Below, piece by piece: positions 35,246 through 46,237 of a DNA stretch of 64,000 nt. This DNA is from Malachius bipustulatus (taxonomy: Eukaryota > Arthropoda > Insecta > Coleoptera > Melyridae), in assembly GCA_910589415.1 (NCBI GenBank), contig OU342630.1:82518186-82582185 (forward strand), given 5' to 3'. Positions within the stretch are counted from its first letter, which is position 1; each line of letters opens with the position of its first letter. A program made the translations under genes and the position numbers. The notes beneath the pieces are model-generated. The model saw only the letters and a list, made by a program, of their open reading frames with translations, was not told the DNA's origin and did not search any database.

Positions 35246-35978
35246 TTAGGGTGTGAATATACCAAAACATCTGACGTCTAGGAGGCGAGCCATGGGCGGG
35301 GGGTGGGAGGCAACGGTCCCAATTTTTGGGTTTCGGCTTAGGTCTCGAAAACGGTGCATCGCAGGGGAAAACTTTCTCATAATAAATAAAAGCTCATGAA
35401 ATTATCTAAAGCTTTTATTGCATAAGTTTTTTGCTTTCTCAACCATTTTTTTTAAATGATATAGGTACAGGATGTTTCTTAATAACATGCTAAAACTCAG
35501 GGTGTGATTCGTCGAGTGATTTTCTGGAGAAAAGTTAATGTGAACATAATGTCACACTAAAAAATTGAAAAATGTCTAAACTATTTGCAGAAAAATAAAA
35601 ATAGTTTTAAAAAACTTAAAATTCCACACCCTGTTGTAAAAAATTAAATCCTTTACTGACATTTGTTCATATTACTTTTATTCATACAATGACCTGAGGA
35701 ATCAAATCGAAAATTGGCATGTTATTGAGAAACACCCTGCATGAGGGAAAGTTTAATGGAAAATGCGAGGTAAAATGATTTTAATAGAAAATATCTACAT
35801 TGGTGGACGTTGGTGAACTCAAAGACGTCAGGAAGTTCTAACAGGGCATTTTTCGCCAGAACTGAAAAATAATTCGAAACACTAAAATTGGAACTTGTGT
35901 CCCCCCTCCTGCCCCATCCCCTGCTCATCATCTAGACGTCAGGATTTTTGGTATGCGTCTACTCACTAAACACTCTGA
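35246..35978. mobile_element. foldback element split near its centre by another foldback element
   Basis: The outer arms are 35246-35465 and 35742-35978. The left arm reads AGGGTGTGAATATACCAAAA then CTGACGTCTAG, and the complement of the right arm reads GACGCATACCAAAAATCCTG then ACGTCTAG. Both continue with G-rich tracts and a ...CCAATTTT..G.GTTTCG stretch. The right end is CACTCTG, a decayed form of CACCCTG. The interruption is listed separately. Confidence 0.7.
35466..35741. mobile_element. 272-bp foldback element (family C) nested in the 35246 element
   Basis: The element runs 35468-35739. It starts CAGGATGTTTCTTAATAACA and the complement of its end is CAGGGTGTTTCTCAATAACA. The arms continue through TGAT..TC with CAGGTCATTG-like sequence and GTTCATATTA. 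TA precedes it and CA follows (one change from TA). Related partial copies lie at about 36930-37025 and 50968-51413. Confidence 0.75.
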
Positions 35979-36099
35979 ACAAGTTTCTGCAGGCATTGCT
36001 TGGGTACCTCCTCACGCACTATACACCTCCTTCCTTGACTGGACTAAAGAGTCCAGTTAAGAAATTAGTTTCTACATGGTAAAGTTAAAAAATAATAAT

Positions 36100-36262
36100 G
36101 AATCTATAAGAGCTAACGTTAAGGCGCGTATACATAAAATATGGGAGTCGAACGAGAACCGAGTGGTTTGCGAGCTGCTCGCGAGCAAGTACCCGCCTAG
36201 TTTTCACGTGGCTTAGAGCTTCGAACCGACCTGCCTGCGAACCAACCGCGGCGAGCCATCAA
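36100..36262. repeat. GC-rich patch with short GCGAGC-type motifs
   Basis: GCGAGCTGCTCGCGAGC (36170-36186) is a near-palindrome, and CGAACC, GCGAACC and CGGCGAGCC recur. Such clustered GC motifs are often subterminal repeats of DNA transposons; no ends were located. Confidence 0.3.
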
Positions 36263-36281
36263 TGAAAGGTTATTGTTTATT

Positions 36282-36900
36282 GAAAAAAAGGTAATTGTTT
36301 ACATCCGCGGCTCCTAACTTTCATAAATTTTTTCGGGATCGAGGAGCGAAATAGGGGTGCTAGGTGGGTAAGAAGCTAAAAACAGCCATTGCAAGCTAAT
36401 ATCAAGGTCACCACTAAGGCCTTTTTGGCACTACGGCTGAATTTCTATTTTTTTTTTCACTTTCAGGACAAGGAATATCTTCGAGATTAACAATAGCACA
36501 GTTTTTTTTTTTAATTTTGCATTTATTTTGCATTTATATTCCAAAAAAAACGTGACATCACTCGCTATTATGGTCCGACTACGTTTGAATGCGGTTCGTA
36601 TGTTGCGTATGTTACCAGACCGGCCCTGGTGTTGATATTACGAGTTTCCGGCCCGCTTTAATGTTTATTCCGTCCACTCGGGACACTCTGACCTTGCATG
36701 TTTATTGTGATTTTCGCTGTTCTAAACAGGCCCGCACTCAGGAAGACCTTCTTTTGATGTCCTTTTGTTCGCTTATCTTTCATTTGCAAAGCAAATTAAT
36801 ACCTTCCTGGTGTTACTATAGGTATGTCCTCCACCCCTATACATATAGGTGCCATAGTGAAACTGTAGGAGCCGCGGATGTAAATAATGACCGAAAAAAA
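36282..36900. mobile_element. 603-bp GGTAAT-ended element, copy 1, with exact 8-bp duplication
   Basis: The element runs 36290-36892 and is flanked by GAAAAAAA at 36282-36289 and 36893-36900. The left end is GGTAATTGTTTACATCCGCG and the complement of the right end is GGTCATTATTTACATCCGCG; both continue GGCTCCTA. About 270 bp at the left and 110 bp at the right match copy 2 (55401-55965) closely, while the middle (about 36545-36770) differs strongly. The 106-codon frame 36589-36909 lies mostly in the variable core and has no domain. An 8-bp duplication with GG ends would fit Merlin-like or hAT-like transposases. Confidence 0.85.
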
Positions 36901-36929
36901 AATTTATAGAAAAAAAAATTAAACCGTTT

Positions 36930-37025
36930 CGGACATTATAAGTTCATATAATTTTTCTTCATAAAATGACCCGAGGAATCACATCCTGAAGTATTAGCAT
37001 GCTTTTAAGAAACTATTATATGCTT
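36930..37025. mobile_element. partial copy of foldback family C
   Basis: GTTCATATAA, TTCATAAAATGACCCGAGGA, ATCACATCCTGAA and TAGCATGCTTTTAAGAAAC match the right arms at 35670-35739 and 51370-51410 in order. The terminal CACCCTG is lost. Confidence 0.6.
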
Positions 37026-37255
37026 GGTGCCCTAGAGGCGAGGAAGAGAGTTGTTTGTTGTTTCCTCTTTTTTTGCAAAAAGCAGCCGTTGCTAATAAAG
37101 GATAAGAATATGTAATATGTACATATATAGATATGTACACAAATATGTATGTTTTTATTTGATTACGAAGATTTATTACTATGTTGAGTTGTTTTTAACA
37201 ATAAAAAGTCATGTAACTTACCTGCCTACATTATTTTATATATTCGTAAAAAACT

Positions 37256-37330
37256 CCGTATTATCCGAACTTTCACTTATCCGAAATGGGTTCGGTCCAC
37301 ATTACTTCGGATAATCGAGCTTCTACTGTA
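37256..37330. mobile_element. terminal segment of a pogo/Tigger-like element
   Basis: Read outward on the minus strand the end is CAGTAGAAGCTCGATTATCC followed by GAA, with TA outside (37329-37330). Further TTATCCGAA copies occur at 37261 and 37277. CAGTAGAA..TCG.TTATCCGAA is a familiar terminal sequence of pogo-type elements in insects. No matching opposite end was found, so this is a solo end or a deleted MITE. Confidence 0.55.
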
Positions 37331-38855
37331 GTTGTTTTATTTATTTATTTATACTGTATTTTAGTTTTAGTTTTTGTTTGGTTTAGTTTAGTTTATTTTA
37401 TTCATATTCTTAAATGTGCGCTTATATGTAAGATATTATAAGAATCTTAACAAATCGTTGAGATACCGCAGATCGTTCAGATTTAATTCTGTAGTAGGTA
37501 TAGAGAATAAGCAAACAAAAAGGAATTAACTAATTAATAAAGACAATGCATGTCCACGAACAGAGACACAGAAGAGAATGTAACTCCGATTGCAATAAAT
37601 AAAAGAAGTATGTTTTTGTCGTTTTCAGTGCAGTTGGTTTTTTATAGCGCCATTATGGAGAACCGCGAGTAGGAAGAATTCATCGTGACCCTTGCTGAAC
37701 TTGACAATCATTGAAATAAGGGATCGTAACTGCCTTCATAATAGATACTTCACATTAATAAATAGTCTTGAAGTTGAGAAGAATTCGAACCGATTCCTGT
37801 AATACTGTTGTTAATGCTCTCAACTTCATAACTTTAACATTCAGCTTGTATCATGTACATAAATAATATAGTTTTGGTAAATTTTCTTTTTTATTATGTA
37901 AAATTAATTGCATAACTTATTAAAATTAATTTAAATTAACCGAGTAGAGTAAGTTAAGTACTTCCATATAGATCATTACAATATATGAAATAATCTCAAG
38001 TCAGTTTTTAAAATAATCCAGCATTACTTTTTTGAAGATGACACTGCAATGATGTAAGATAGCAGACGATGGTATCGTGACCCCCCAACTAGCAATCGAA
38101 CCTGTCACTTATCTGGGTACCTCTTGTCAAATTATACAAATACAATTATTATTCCAAAGCTCCGTCTACACACCTCGCTTTTTTATGGGAGAATTACTCA
38201 TCAGAGAACCACTCTCGGAGAAGATCGCTGATAATATCGGCGACGAAATCGAATAGAAGAATCGAAAACCGTTCTTTATCTTTTATTGTTTTTAAATCTA
38301 TGTGGTTGACTCTTGGGAGGTATTAAATATGCGTTGTCAGATAATGTGCATGAACGACATTGTTTCTTTTTACTATTGGATGGTCTATTTTATTTATCAG
38401 GTTTCAAAGCAAGAAGTCTCCTATGTGTGAAGAAACTAGAATAAATAAAGAATGAAGAAAGAACATAATATTTTAATCAAGAATCAAGATGATCCTATGA
38501 TACAAATGGCCAAAACGTTATTCTGTTTTCAGTATTGGTGAATGTAAATTTTATTTCAACCATTGTTTCTTTAGTAAATCCCAGGCTATTTAACATTTTT
38601 GGCGGAGACTTATTGTTTCTGTTTGATTTAATATTAATGTAATAATCTTAATATTAATCTTAGTGTTACTAGTTTGGTTCTCATCGTTCTAAGCACCAAT
38701 GAACTTGGAATTAAAGCAAAATACAAGATCTATCAAAAATTGGAAGGGATCGTTATACCCACATATAAGTACAACTTCTTCGGACGAGGGAGAATTTTTA
38801 CTAGTGCTAGCAGCAATGGAAGATGACATGAAAAAAACAAACTAAAACTTCAATT
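37331..38855. other. AT-rich intergenic, nothing recognised
   Basis: T-rich simple sequence at 37330-37410. No element ends or coding motifs. Confidence 0.45.
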
Positions 38856-38858
38856 CTA

Positions 38859-39201
38859 TATTAGTCTTTTGCTTTTGGTTTTCCTCTTTTGTCAATTGCT
38901 TTTCCTTATTTGTCAAATGATTTTCTTATTTCTCTATCTATCAACAATTGTAGTCATTGATTTATCAATCAATTTCCTTTTATGTCAAATCAGTTTCACT
39001 TTATGTCAATTGCTTTTCCCATTTACTTGCAGTGACAGTATCATAATATTGGAAAAGCATTTGATAAAAAAGGAATCTCATTTGACAAAAGAGGAGTTTC
39101 AATTGAAAAATCACGCACTGACGTTTAATAAATGGGAAAAGCATTTGACAAATCAGGAAAAGCAATTGACAAAAGACGAAAACCAAAAGAAAAAGATTGT
39201 A
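38859..39201. mobile_element. palindromic MITE built from 21-bp repeats, copy 1
   Basis: The element runs about 38861-39199. The left arm reads AGTCTTTTGCTTTTGGTTTT then CCTCTTTTGTCAATTGC, and the right arm is its inverse. Within each arm a unit of about 21 bp (TTTTCCT.ATTTGTCAA(A/T)TG) repeats, so one plus frame reads VFLFCQLLFLICQMIF and its mirror reads EKHLTNQEKQLTKDEN. The 124-codon frame 38869-39243 and antisense frame 39001-39186 are by-products. A shorter copy lies at 63475-63646. The interior is longer here than in copy 2. Confidence 0.85.
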
Positions 39202-39291
39202 CTTGGTTTACCGACTTTTAGCAGAATTGTTGGGCCCATTTGAAGAAAAAAAATTAATAATAACATGTCCTAAGAGTCTTAACTTTTGAGA

Positions 39292-39873
39292 TACAGGATG
39301 GTAAAGTTTTATTAAAATAAATAATTTTTTCGTAATATCTGTAATCCCGCTCTGGATATTTTAATGAAATTTCTAATACAGATATTACGCATCAAGGGGC
39401 ATTTTTTCATGTACTACGTTTCATTTTATTTCCATTAGTGACGATTTGCAGTTTGCACGATCGTGCAGAATTTTACCGGCATATTTTAGCAGACATTGAT
39501 GGTACGCCACTGATTTCTGTTCAAATAGAAATAATTTTTGGAATCCCCATTCATTTCCAAGCAACTTAGATTACTTGTTTTTTTTTTAGTCCGATGCACG
39601 GTTTTCGCCTAAAAAAATAAATCTGGTTCCCTACATGGTCACAAGATTATCGTTAAAATGACAATAAAAAAATATAAAAACATGCAGGTAAAATTCTGCA
39701 AGATGTGACTAGTGGAGATAAAACGAAATGTGGTACATGAAAAAATGCCTCTTGATGAGTATACCTGTCTATTTAAGACTTTTAGGACAAACGTTCTTAT
39801 GAAGTTTTCTTCTTAACATTGACCAAAAAATCACTCCCTTAAATATTGATATTCAATTACAAAACACCCTGTA
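39292..39873. mobile_element. 578-bp foldback element with CAGG ends and TA duplication
   Basis: The element runs 39294-39871 between TA and TA. It begins CAGGATGG and ends CACCCTG. The internal arms are clear: CATCAAGGGGCATTTTTTCA near 39391 pairs with TGAAAAAATGCCTCTTGATG near 39738, and TGCAGAATTTTACC near 39464 pairs with GGTAAAATTCTGCA near 39686. The outermost arms are eroded. A hAT-like CAGTGGCGTA sequence sits in the loop on the minus strand (39501-39510). Confidence 0.75.
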
Positions 39874-40013
39874 TACTTCAAAATGACAAGTTTGCTTCGA
39901 TGAAATTTTAAATTTTATTATTTATTGTAATTGTAATCAGGATGCTTCATGTCATATAACACTACATGCAGTTTTACCATTTAAATCAACAGTTCAATTC
40001 CACTTGTTGCAGA

Positions 40014-40238
40014 CATTTTATTTTTACGCCGTTCAAGAGCGGTACGAGCGCGCGGTCAACTGCTGTGCTTGCAGCGATACAAACTTGTATCGCTGCAATA
40101 CCGCAGCACGTGCACGGTATATCGCCATTGGTTTGAACACTTATATTTACCGCTGTAGAAACATGTACCGCTGTACCGCTACCGCTACCGCATACCGCGC
40201 CGGTTTGAGGAGGCCTTTATATAGTCAGCGGTAATTTA
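40014..40238. repeat. GC-rich patch with ACCGC repeats and a perfect hairpin
   Basis: ACCGCT or ACCGCA occurs repeatedly (ACCGCTGTACCGCTACCGCT near 40166-40190, plus inverted AGCGGTAC near 40038). GCAGCGATACAA and its inverse TTGTATCGCTGC form a 12-bp perfect stem at 40071-40096 with a 2-base loop. Ends near 40034 and 40212 resemble each other inverted (GCGGTACGAGCGCGCGG, and complement GGCGCGGTATGCGGTAGC). It may be a non-autonomous DNA element with subterminal repeats. The 76-codon frame 40004-40234 is not believed. Confidence 0.45.
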
Positions 40239-41545
40239 TAATTTATAAAATGTAAATTGAAACTAATAGGTAAGTTCTGAACTACAAGTTACATTTTCTA
40301 AATTCAAACTGACTAGACTCAATTTAAGTGTTGCACTTTCTGAATTATAATTTGCTAATCAGAATTTCTTGCCTACAAGTTATACTTTCCCAATTATAAG
40401 TGTAGGTTCCATGGAGCTTTTTAATGATTCCACTTTCCCCTTCCCCCAAAAACGTGAAAAAAGTTATTAAAAAATTTTCATGGACAATTTGATTTGATCT
40501 ATTGATTAAAAGATTTATTAGTAACATATTTATATTTGGAAATTGTGAACGTGCAGCTTTTGTAGTATGTATAGTCAAATTAGTCCAAAACATCGAAATA
40601 ATTTAAAACCGGTAACAACTTATTTCACTCGATAACGATAAATGAAGAACTCCGCTAATATTCCGTTTTGCGGAGTTCAGATTTGCGGCATTTTATCAAC
40701 AATTGGAAAATTACGAAAACATTAGGTTTTCCAGCTTGAACATCTTAATTGCGGTAAAATGAAGCCATCCACAGAATATTTCCACCGGATCTATTTGCAG
40801 ATGATTTCTTCAAGGAAAATTCGAGAGGTTACATGAAAATTTATGGCTAGTTTTGCATCAAAGTTTCCAGCAACAAAAAAATTCCAGAGAAGAGCAGTGG
40901 CTCACGATTATTTATGGCTGTCAAATTATTCCATATTTTATGATTTTTTGAAAGTGTTAACTACCAACACTCGATAACAAAAAAGGTAGTTTTTTTTATG
41001 AAATCCTAATAATATTGACGTCATTTTATAATAATTATTTCATGGCTCCAGACAAAAAACTTGCATGAAAATTTGTAAACAAACTATAAACTTTGCATGT
41101 ACGGTCTCGAGGACATGGAAAACTTATAATTGTCTACAAAATGCTATCGTGGAGATTTTCAGAGTAGGTGTGCTTTATTTTGTTATAATTAGGACATTTG
41201 AGTATGTCAGAAAACCTGATTTTTTTCTCAATTTACAACATAAATTATTGCTAATAAATTGTTAATCGTTCCCAGTTTTAAATTATTCGGAGCTCTATCA
41301 ATGGAACTTTTTACTGGACTACATTATATGATTGTTATTTTTAATTTTTGGAGCTACTATACTTTTTTGCGCATAATTAATTTTGAAAAATCATTTGATT
41401 ATGTCCAACACAAAATTCTCTTGGAGGTTACCCCTTGCTCTTGTAACTTAAATGCTCTTGAAACTTAAATGCTCTTGCAACTACCCCAAGGCAATGCGGA
41501 AGCTGATGTGTGAGTGAATTCATCCACACCAATCCAGTCACAAGC
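40239..41545. other. AT-rich intergenic; one weak reverse transcriptase-like phrase
   Basis: Plus frame 41259-41468 contains FEKSFDYVQHKILLE, which resembles LINE motif A (usual F.KAFD.V.H..LL), but nothing upstream or downstream supports it. Other frames have no signature. Confidence 0.3.
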
Positions 41546-41548
41546 CTC

Positions 41549-42505
41549 TACAGGGTGTTAACTACCAACTAGTACAAAATAAAGGAGGCGATTCTACGAA
41601 TTATTCTAAGAAAAAAGTTCCTATTAAAATGGGGTTCGCAAAAGCACCGTTTTCAAGATGGGTGTTCAAAAAATCTTTAAGGCTCCAAAGGAATGTTCTA
41701 AGATATGCCAGTGATAGAGATTTTAGGGTTGCGTAAGGGTTTCACCCCCCTACCTTTTATAGCAGCGTAAAAATTGGCACTTTGAGAGCAAATTTCAAAG
41801 TGCCAATGTTTTTATGCAAAAAACTCCTGGTCAAAAGCTGTAGAAACCACCGTTCTCGAAAAAAAACGTCATTTTTTGATCAAAAACGTAGAAAATTCAA
41901 CATTTCTTTATTTATAACAAAAATTTATTGTCAAAAGTTTCCATACTGTAACGTGGCACAAATTCAAATTTGCAACTATTTTTCTTTTTTATTTTTTATT
42001 TTTCACAGATTCTTCCACCTGAACATGAAGAGCATTTGGCCGTTCATATCTACCAGAAACGTGCGATTGAACTTCAATTTTTCATGTTGAATTTTGTACG
42101 TTTTTGATCAAAAAATGCAATTTTTCTCGATAACGGTGACTTCTCAGCTTTTGACAAGGAGTACTTTTTTGTGTAACAAACATTGGCGCTTTGGAATTTG
42201 CTCTCAAAATGCCATTTTTTCCAGTGCCGTAAACGTTAGGGTGGTGAACCGCTGAATCAACCCTATAAAATCTCTACCACTGGCATACCTTAGGGCTTAG
42301 AACATTAGTTTGGGCCTTAAAAGTAGCTATTGTTAATGTAAAAATCTGTACAAAAGCTGGAGCCTGTAGTTCAAACGGTTGTTGAGATATCGAAAAAAAA
42401 GTAACAAAATCAATTTTTTTTTAACGTTAATAGGAACTTTTTTCTTAGAATAAGTCGTAGAATCATCTCCTTTATTTTGTACTAGTTAGTAGTTAACACC
42501 CTGTA
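41549..42505. mobile_element. 953-bp foldback element (family G) with TA duplication
   Basis: The element runs 41551-42503 between TA and TA. The left end is CAGGGTGTTAACTACCAACT and the complement of the right end is CAGGGTGTTAACTACTAACT. Arms stay nearly identical for about 78 bp through GTTCCTATTAA and remain recognisable for over 350 bp (CCAGTGATAGAGATTTTA against CCAGTGGTAGAGATTTTA, and CATTTTTTGATCAAAAACGT in both arms). The 102-codon frame 41782-42090 crosses the loop and has no domain. It abuts the next element with only TATA between. Confidence 0.88.
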
Positions 42506-43388
42506 TACAGGGTTATTCACGGTATACGCCACGGAAGTTTATGGCCGTGTCTCTGGATTTTAGGATCTTTTTATTTTTGGAGTGGATAGAGACCCGGCAG
42601 AGGTACGTTTTAAAATTATATTCATAATGTACAGGGTGTCCCAAAAGCATGAAACATATCAAAGTTATGTTTTTTTAAATGGGATGCTCCTATGTTATTG
42701 CATTTTTAGATTGCCTGGAAAGAAAAAAGAAGATTGGCTTTTACAGTTGGTGTTTAAATTCAGAGGTTTGTGAGTTATAAACAAGAGAAAATCGTCATTT
42801 TTCAAGTTCAAGGCCCTGTACAACGAAAACGGTTCAAGATAGAGAAAAACGGTTTGCATGTCCCTATTTTAACTTTTCATGTACTATCCTATGGTATAGA
42901 AACATTTGTACTTTCTTTGATTTATTTATTTGTCGACGCGAGGGGAAATCTCAGAATTTTTCAAATTTTTTATCACCCTGTATAAACATTTCATCTACAT
43001 CATTGGATAGTACATGAAAAGTTAAAATAGGGACATGTAAGCCGTTTTTCTCTATCTTAAGCCGTTTTCCTTGTACAGGGCCTTGAACTTGAAAAAGGAC
43101 GATTTTCACTTGTTTATAACTCAAAAACTTCTGAATTTAAACACCAACTGTAAAAGCCAATCTTCTTTTTTCTTCCCAGGCAATATAAAAATGCAATAAC
43201 ATAGGAGCATTCCATTTAAAAAAACATAACTTTGATATGTTTCATGCTTTTGGGACAGCCTGTACATTATGAATATAATTTTAAAACGTACCTCTGCCGG
43301 GTCTCTATCCATTCCAAAAATAAAAAGATCCTAAAATCCAGAGACACGGCCATAAACTTCCGTGGCGTATACCGTGAATAACCCTGTA
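42506..43388. mobile_element. 879-bp composite palindrome (family A), apparently an element inside an element
   Basis: The outer boundaries are TA|CAGGGTTATTCACGG at 42506 and CCGTGAATAACCCTG|TA ending 43388. Inside, at 42630 and 43264, lies a second pair, TA|CAGGGTGTCCCAAAAGC and GCTTTTGGGACAGCCTG|TA. The outer arms are 122 bp each, and the inner unit (42632-43262, 631 bp) has arms of roughly 280 bp around a loop near 42911-42985. The paired 63-codon frames 42582-42773 (plus) and 43121-43312 (minus) encode nearly the same peptide only because of the symmetry. Partial relatives occur at 43644-43775 and 55180-56285. Confidence 0.9.
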
Positions 43389-43513
43389 TACTCTCCACTT
43401 AGAGGCACAGTTTAGTGTAACAAGTCCACGAAAAAGTATGAATAGGAGACGTGCCCGCAGAAAAGTGACGTTAACAACGTAAATTCCATGTAGACCGATT
43501 GTTAAAATTTGAG

Positions 43514-43775
43514 GCTAATATACAGGTTGTCCCAACTCATTCGAGTCGGTTTATGTGGTCTAAATGATGGATTTTGTGAAAATTTATACAGTTTTAAATA
43601 CTGGGTTACAATAATACCCATAATTTAAAGTTATTTTGGACTATACAGAATGTCCCATATGAGAGTGACAGATCAAAGTGATGTTTTTTTTTAATGGGAT
43701 GCTCTTATCTTATAACGTTTTTATATTATCTGAGAAAATAAATGAGATTGGTTTTTACAGTTGGTGTTTAATGAG
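43514..43775. mobile_element. partial copy of family A, with an adjacent CAGG(T/G)TGTCCC end
   Basis: From 43644, TA|CAGAATGTCCC leads into CAAAGTGATGTTTTTTTT, AATGGGATGCTC and GGTTTTTACAGTTGGTGTTT, collinear with the left arm at 42630-42760. The right arm is missing. A second end, TA|CAGGTTGTCCCAA, lies at 43514. Confidence 0.65.
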
Positions 43776-46070
43776 CTAGTACTCGAATTACCAGAGTGGA
43801 GCGTCTGTACCTTACCAATACTGAATACATAGTTCAGACCGATGTCCCTCAAAAAAAGCAGGTAAACGTAAATCATAGGAATACAAAATAATTCATGACC
43901 CATCATAGATAATAATACAAACAAATTCAATTTATACACGGGTTTGGAGAAAAATAATCGTCATCAAGTCCATCCTCTGCTATCCATAATTTGTAAGTAT
44001 GTAGGTATGTAAAATTTTGAAATAAATAGTATACTTTTTATGAGATAACAAACAAACCAATACAATAAACTAATGACGGGCAATCAATATAGCAGACTGT
44101 AGTTTTGTCAAAACATGATGCAATACAAGACTTGATAGATGCGAATAATTATTGAAATTTGGATTTAAAGGAAATGTAAACTAAAGCAATCGCATTTAAT
44201 TTACATGATCTTTAATTTATGAAAATTTACAGTAAAAATGTACCTGTCAGGTAGCATTTGCTCCTTTATTTTTAGAGCAGGACTGCGCGAGCAAGATAAT
44301 TGCAAGGTCATGTCAATTACGTCGATGATTTGACAAGTGCAAAATAAATATAAATAAATGAATAATCCAACTTGGGATTCTTAAACAAGGTTTTGCACGG
44401 AAACTTTATTTTTTACAATGCTTCTTACAGATTTCACATTTAATAATTTTCCTATAGCTTATTATTTAGAAGAAATGTTCAACTTTTAATGGTCCTTTAA
44501 AAAATCAATCCCATTAAGTTATACACAACGTCATCCCTATAGAAGGGCTGATAGTCCAACTCATGATCGATCAGTGTATCATAACATGATCTTAGTAAAA
44601 ATTATTTCTTTTCGAAAAAAAAGTTTTTTGGAAAAAAATGTACCTATTCGAATTTTCTTCATATTTTAGCTTTATCTAAAAGCCTTTAATTTATGGTAAT
44701 TACAACTGAATCATTTTATATAGTTCATTATAAATTATCATGGTAATAAAATTTTATATAAATTCAAAATTTAAAAAAAAAGGAAGATTTATTTATTTTA
44801 ACTTAAATGAAGCGGAAATAATATTATCATGCTTTAACCACTGGCACTGGAGAGTATATAAAATAACCAACCAGGAGAAATATTTAATATGCACAAGTAT
44901 AAAAAACTAATTCAAATATCGTGGATTGTGCCTAGTTAATATGTCTAATAATTACATACATTTTTTGTATTATACTGTAAATAAAAAAGACAGGAAAAAA
45001 TATTTTCGGTGGGTAAGCATTAAAATCCCAGTGCAGGTTTTTTTATTAATGCTTCAACAAAAAAACAAAGCAACCCTTGCAACGTGTCTCCAAAACAAAA
45101 TTAATGTATTAAACGATTTTTTACCGTAACACCCGCAAGGAACAATGGATACAGGATTATCTGAAACAAAAAAGTAATCTAAAAAACCAGTATAATGGCG
45201 TGTGTACGGTCACATCTGTCATTGAAAGTATCGGGCCCCATTGTAGGGGACCGCGTGACGTCTAATTACTAGGAATTATTCAGACGCACGAAATTCGGTC
45301 AAATGAGAACCCGTAGAAGGGTAAACGTTCAATGTATGACATGTTTTAGACTTTAATCAGATTTACACAGTAGAGCGACAGAATTGCAACTAATTTTCTT
45401 GTTAGATTTGTTATCGAATCTGCTATTATTATGAATCTTTCATTTGTGTTCATAAGTGTTCTGGGATATGAGCAGAGATTTTTCTTTTATTATACTTTTT
45501 AGTAAAAGTATTATTCTCGGTTGATCGCTTAATCATAAATCTAGTTGCTGTAAATAATATACAGGCAACTGCTGGCTCTACTGCAAATTTACTGTAGACA
45601 ATCTGAGCATAACTGAAAAGTTGAAACATTGATGGAAAATTTATTCCAGTATTTTTATTGGATGAAGTTTATTATTTGAGTACTTTTGCATTCTTACAAA
45701 AAGTTTCGAAGTCAATTTGATATTTATTATTAAAGTTGCGAATGTACTAGTATGTGTTATTCTTATGAAGTTCACTGTTTTTACTTCAAAAAGTCAAATA
45801 AAATTATTGTCAAGAGAAATCGATTTTTAGAACATGCAGCTTTACGAAAATGTCAGTAGTACTATAGGGGATATAAGAAGAAGGTATAAGAGGAACTATT
45901 TTTTGCAGTTCGCTCGCCGACAAACCAGTCACTGTAGATTTTCTCATAATTTTACACGAAGTAAGCGGCAATGGTATTCTTGAAGTTTTCCAGATCCCAG
46001 TTTTGTTTACGTCTGCATTACATGACTGTGATTGCACCCATGTACCAAAATTGACTTCGCACGATTTTCA
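43776..46070. other. AT-rich intergenic, nothing recognised
   Basis: Frames 43721-43939, 44926-45129 and 45810-46037 have no signatures. A small GC-richer patch at 45190-45330 is non-repetitive. No element ends were found. Confidence 0.4.
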
Positions 46071-46076
46071 TATTAT

Positions 46077-46237
46077 AATACAAGTGAAATCGTGATTATC
46101 AAAAATCACATAGGTTTCCATGAAACACATTGTCAAGCACTAATTACCCGAGTCCGAAGGACGAGGGTGATTATTTGACAACATGTTGAATCAAAACCCA
46201 TGTGATTTTTGATAATCATGATTTCACGTATTGTATT
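46077..46237. repeat. 161-bp near-perfect hairpin (MITE or hairpin-RNA candidate)
   Basis: GTGAAATCGTGATTATCAAA then AATCACATAGG on the left pairs with CCATGTGATTTTTGATAATC then ATGATTTCAC on the right. Pairing continues through TTGTCAA/TTGACAA to a small central stem GTCC-GAA-GGAC. Arms are about 75 bp with few mismatches and short bulges. It may be a MITE; transcription would give a long hairpin. Confidence 0.85.

Noticed and set aside
36589..36909. 106-codon plus-strand frame
   Set aside because: Falls in the variable core and right end of the GGTAAT element and is not shared with copy 2.
38869..39243. 124-codon frame with repetitive peptides such as FLFCQLLFLICQMIF
   Set aside because: A by-product of 21-bp repeats and their inverted copies in a MITE, not a membrane protein.
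41259..41468. FEKSFDYVQHKILLE phrase resembling reverse transcriptase motif A
   Set aside because: Isolated 15-residue similarity with no neighbouring reverse transcriptase motifs. Kept only as a remark.
42582..43312. Two 63-codon frames on opposite strands with nearly identical peptides
   Set aside because: They are mirror images created by the inverted arms of one element, not a duplicated gene.
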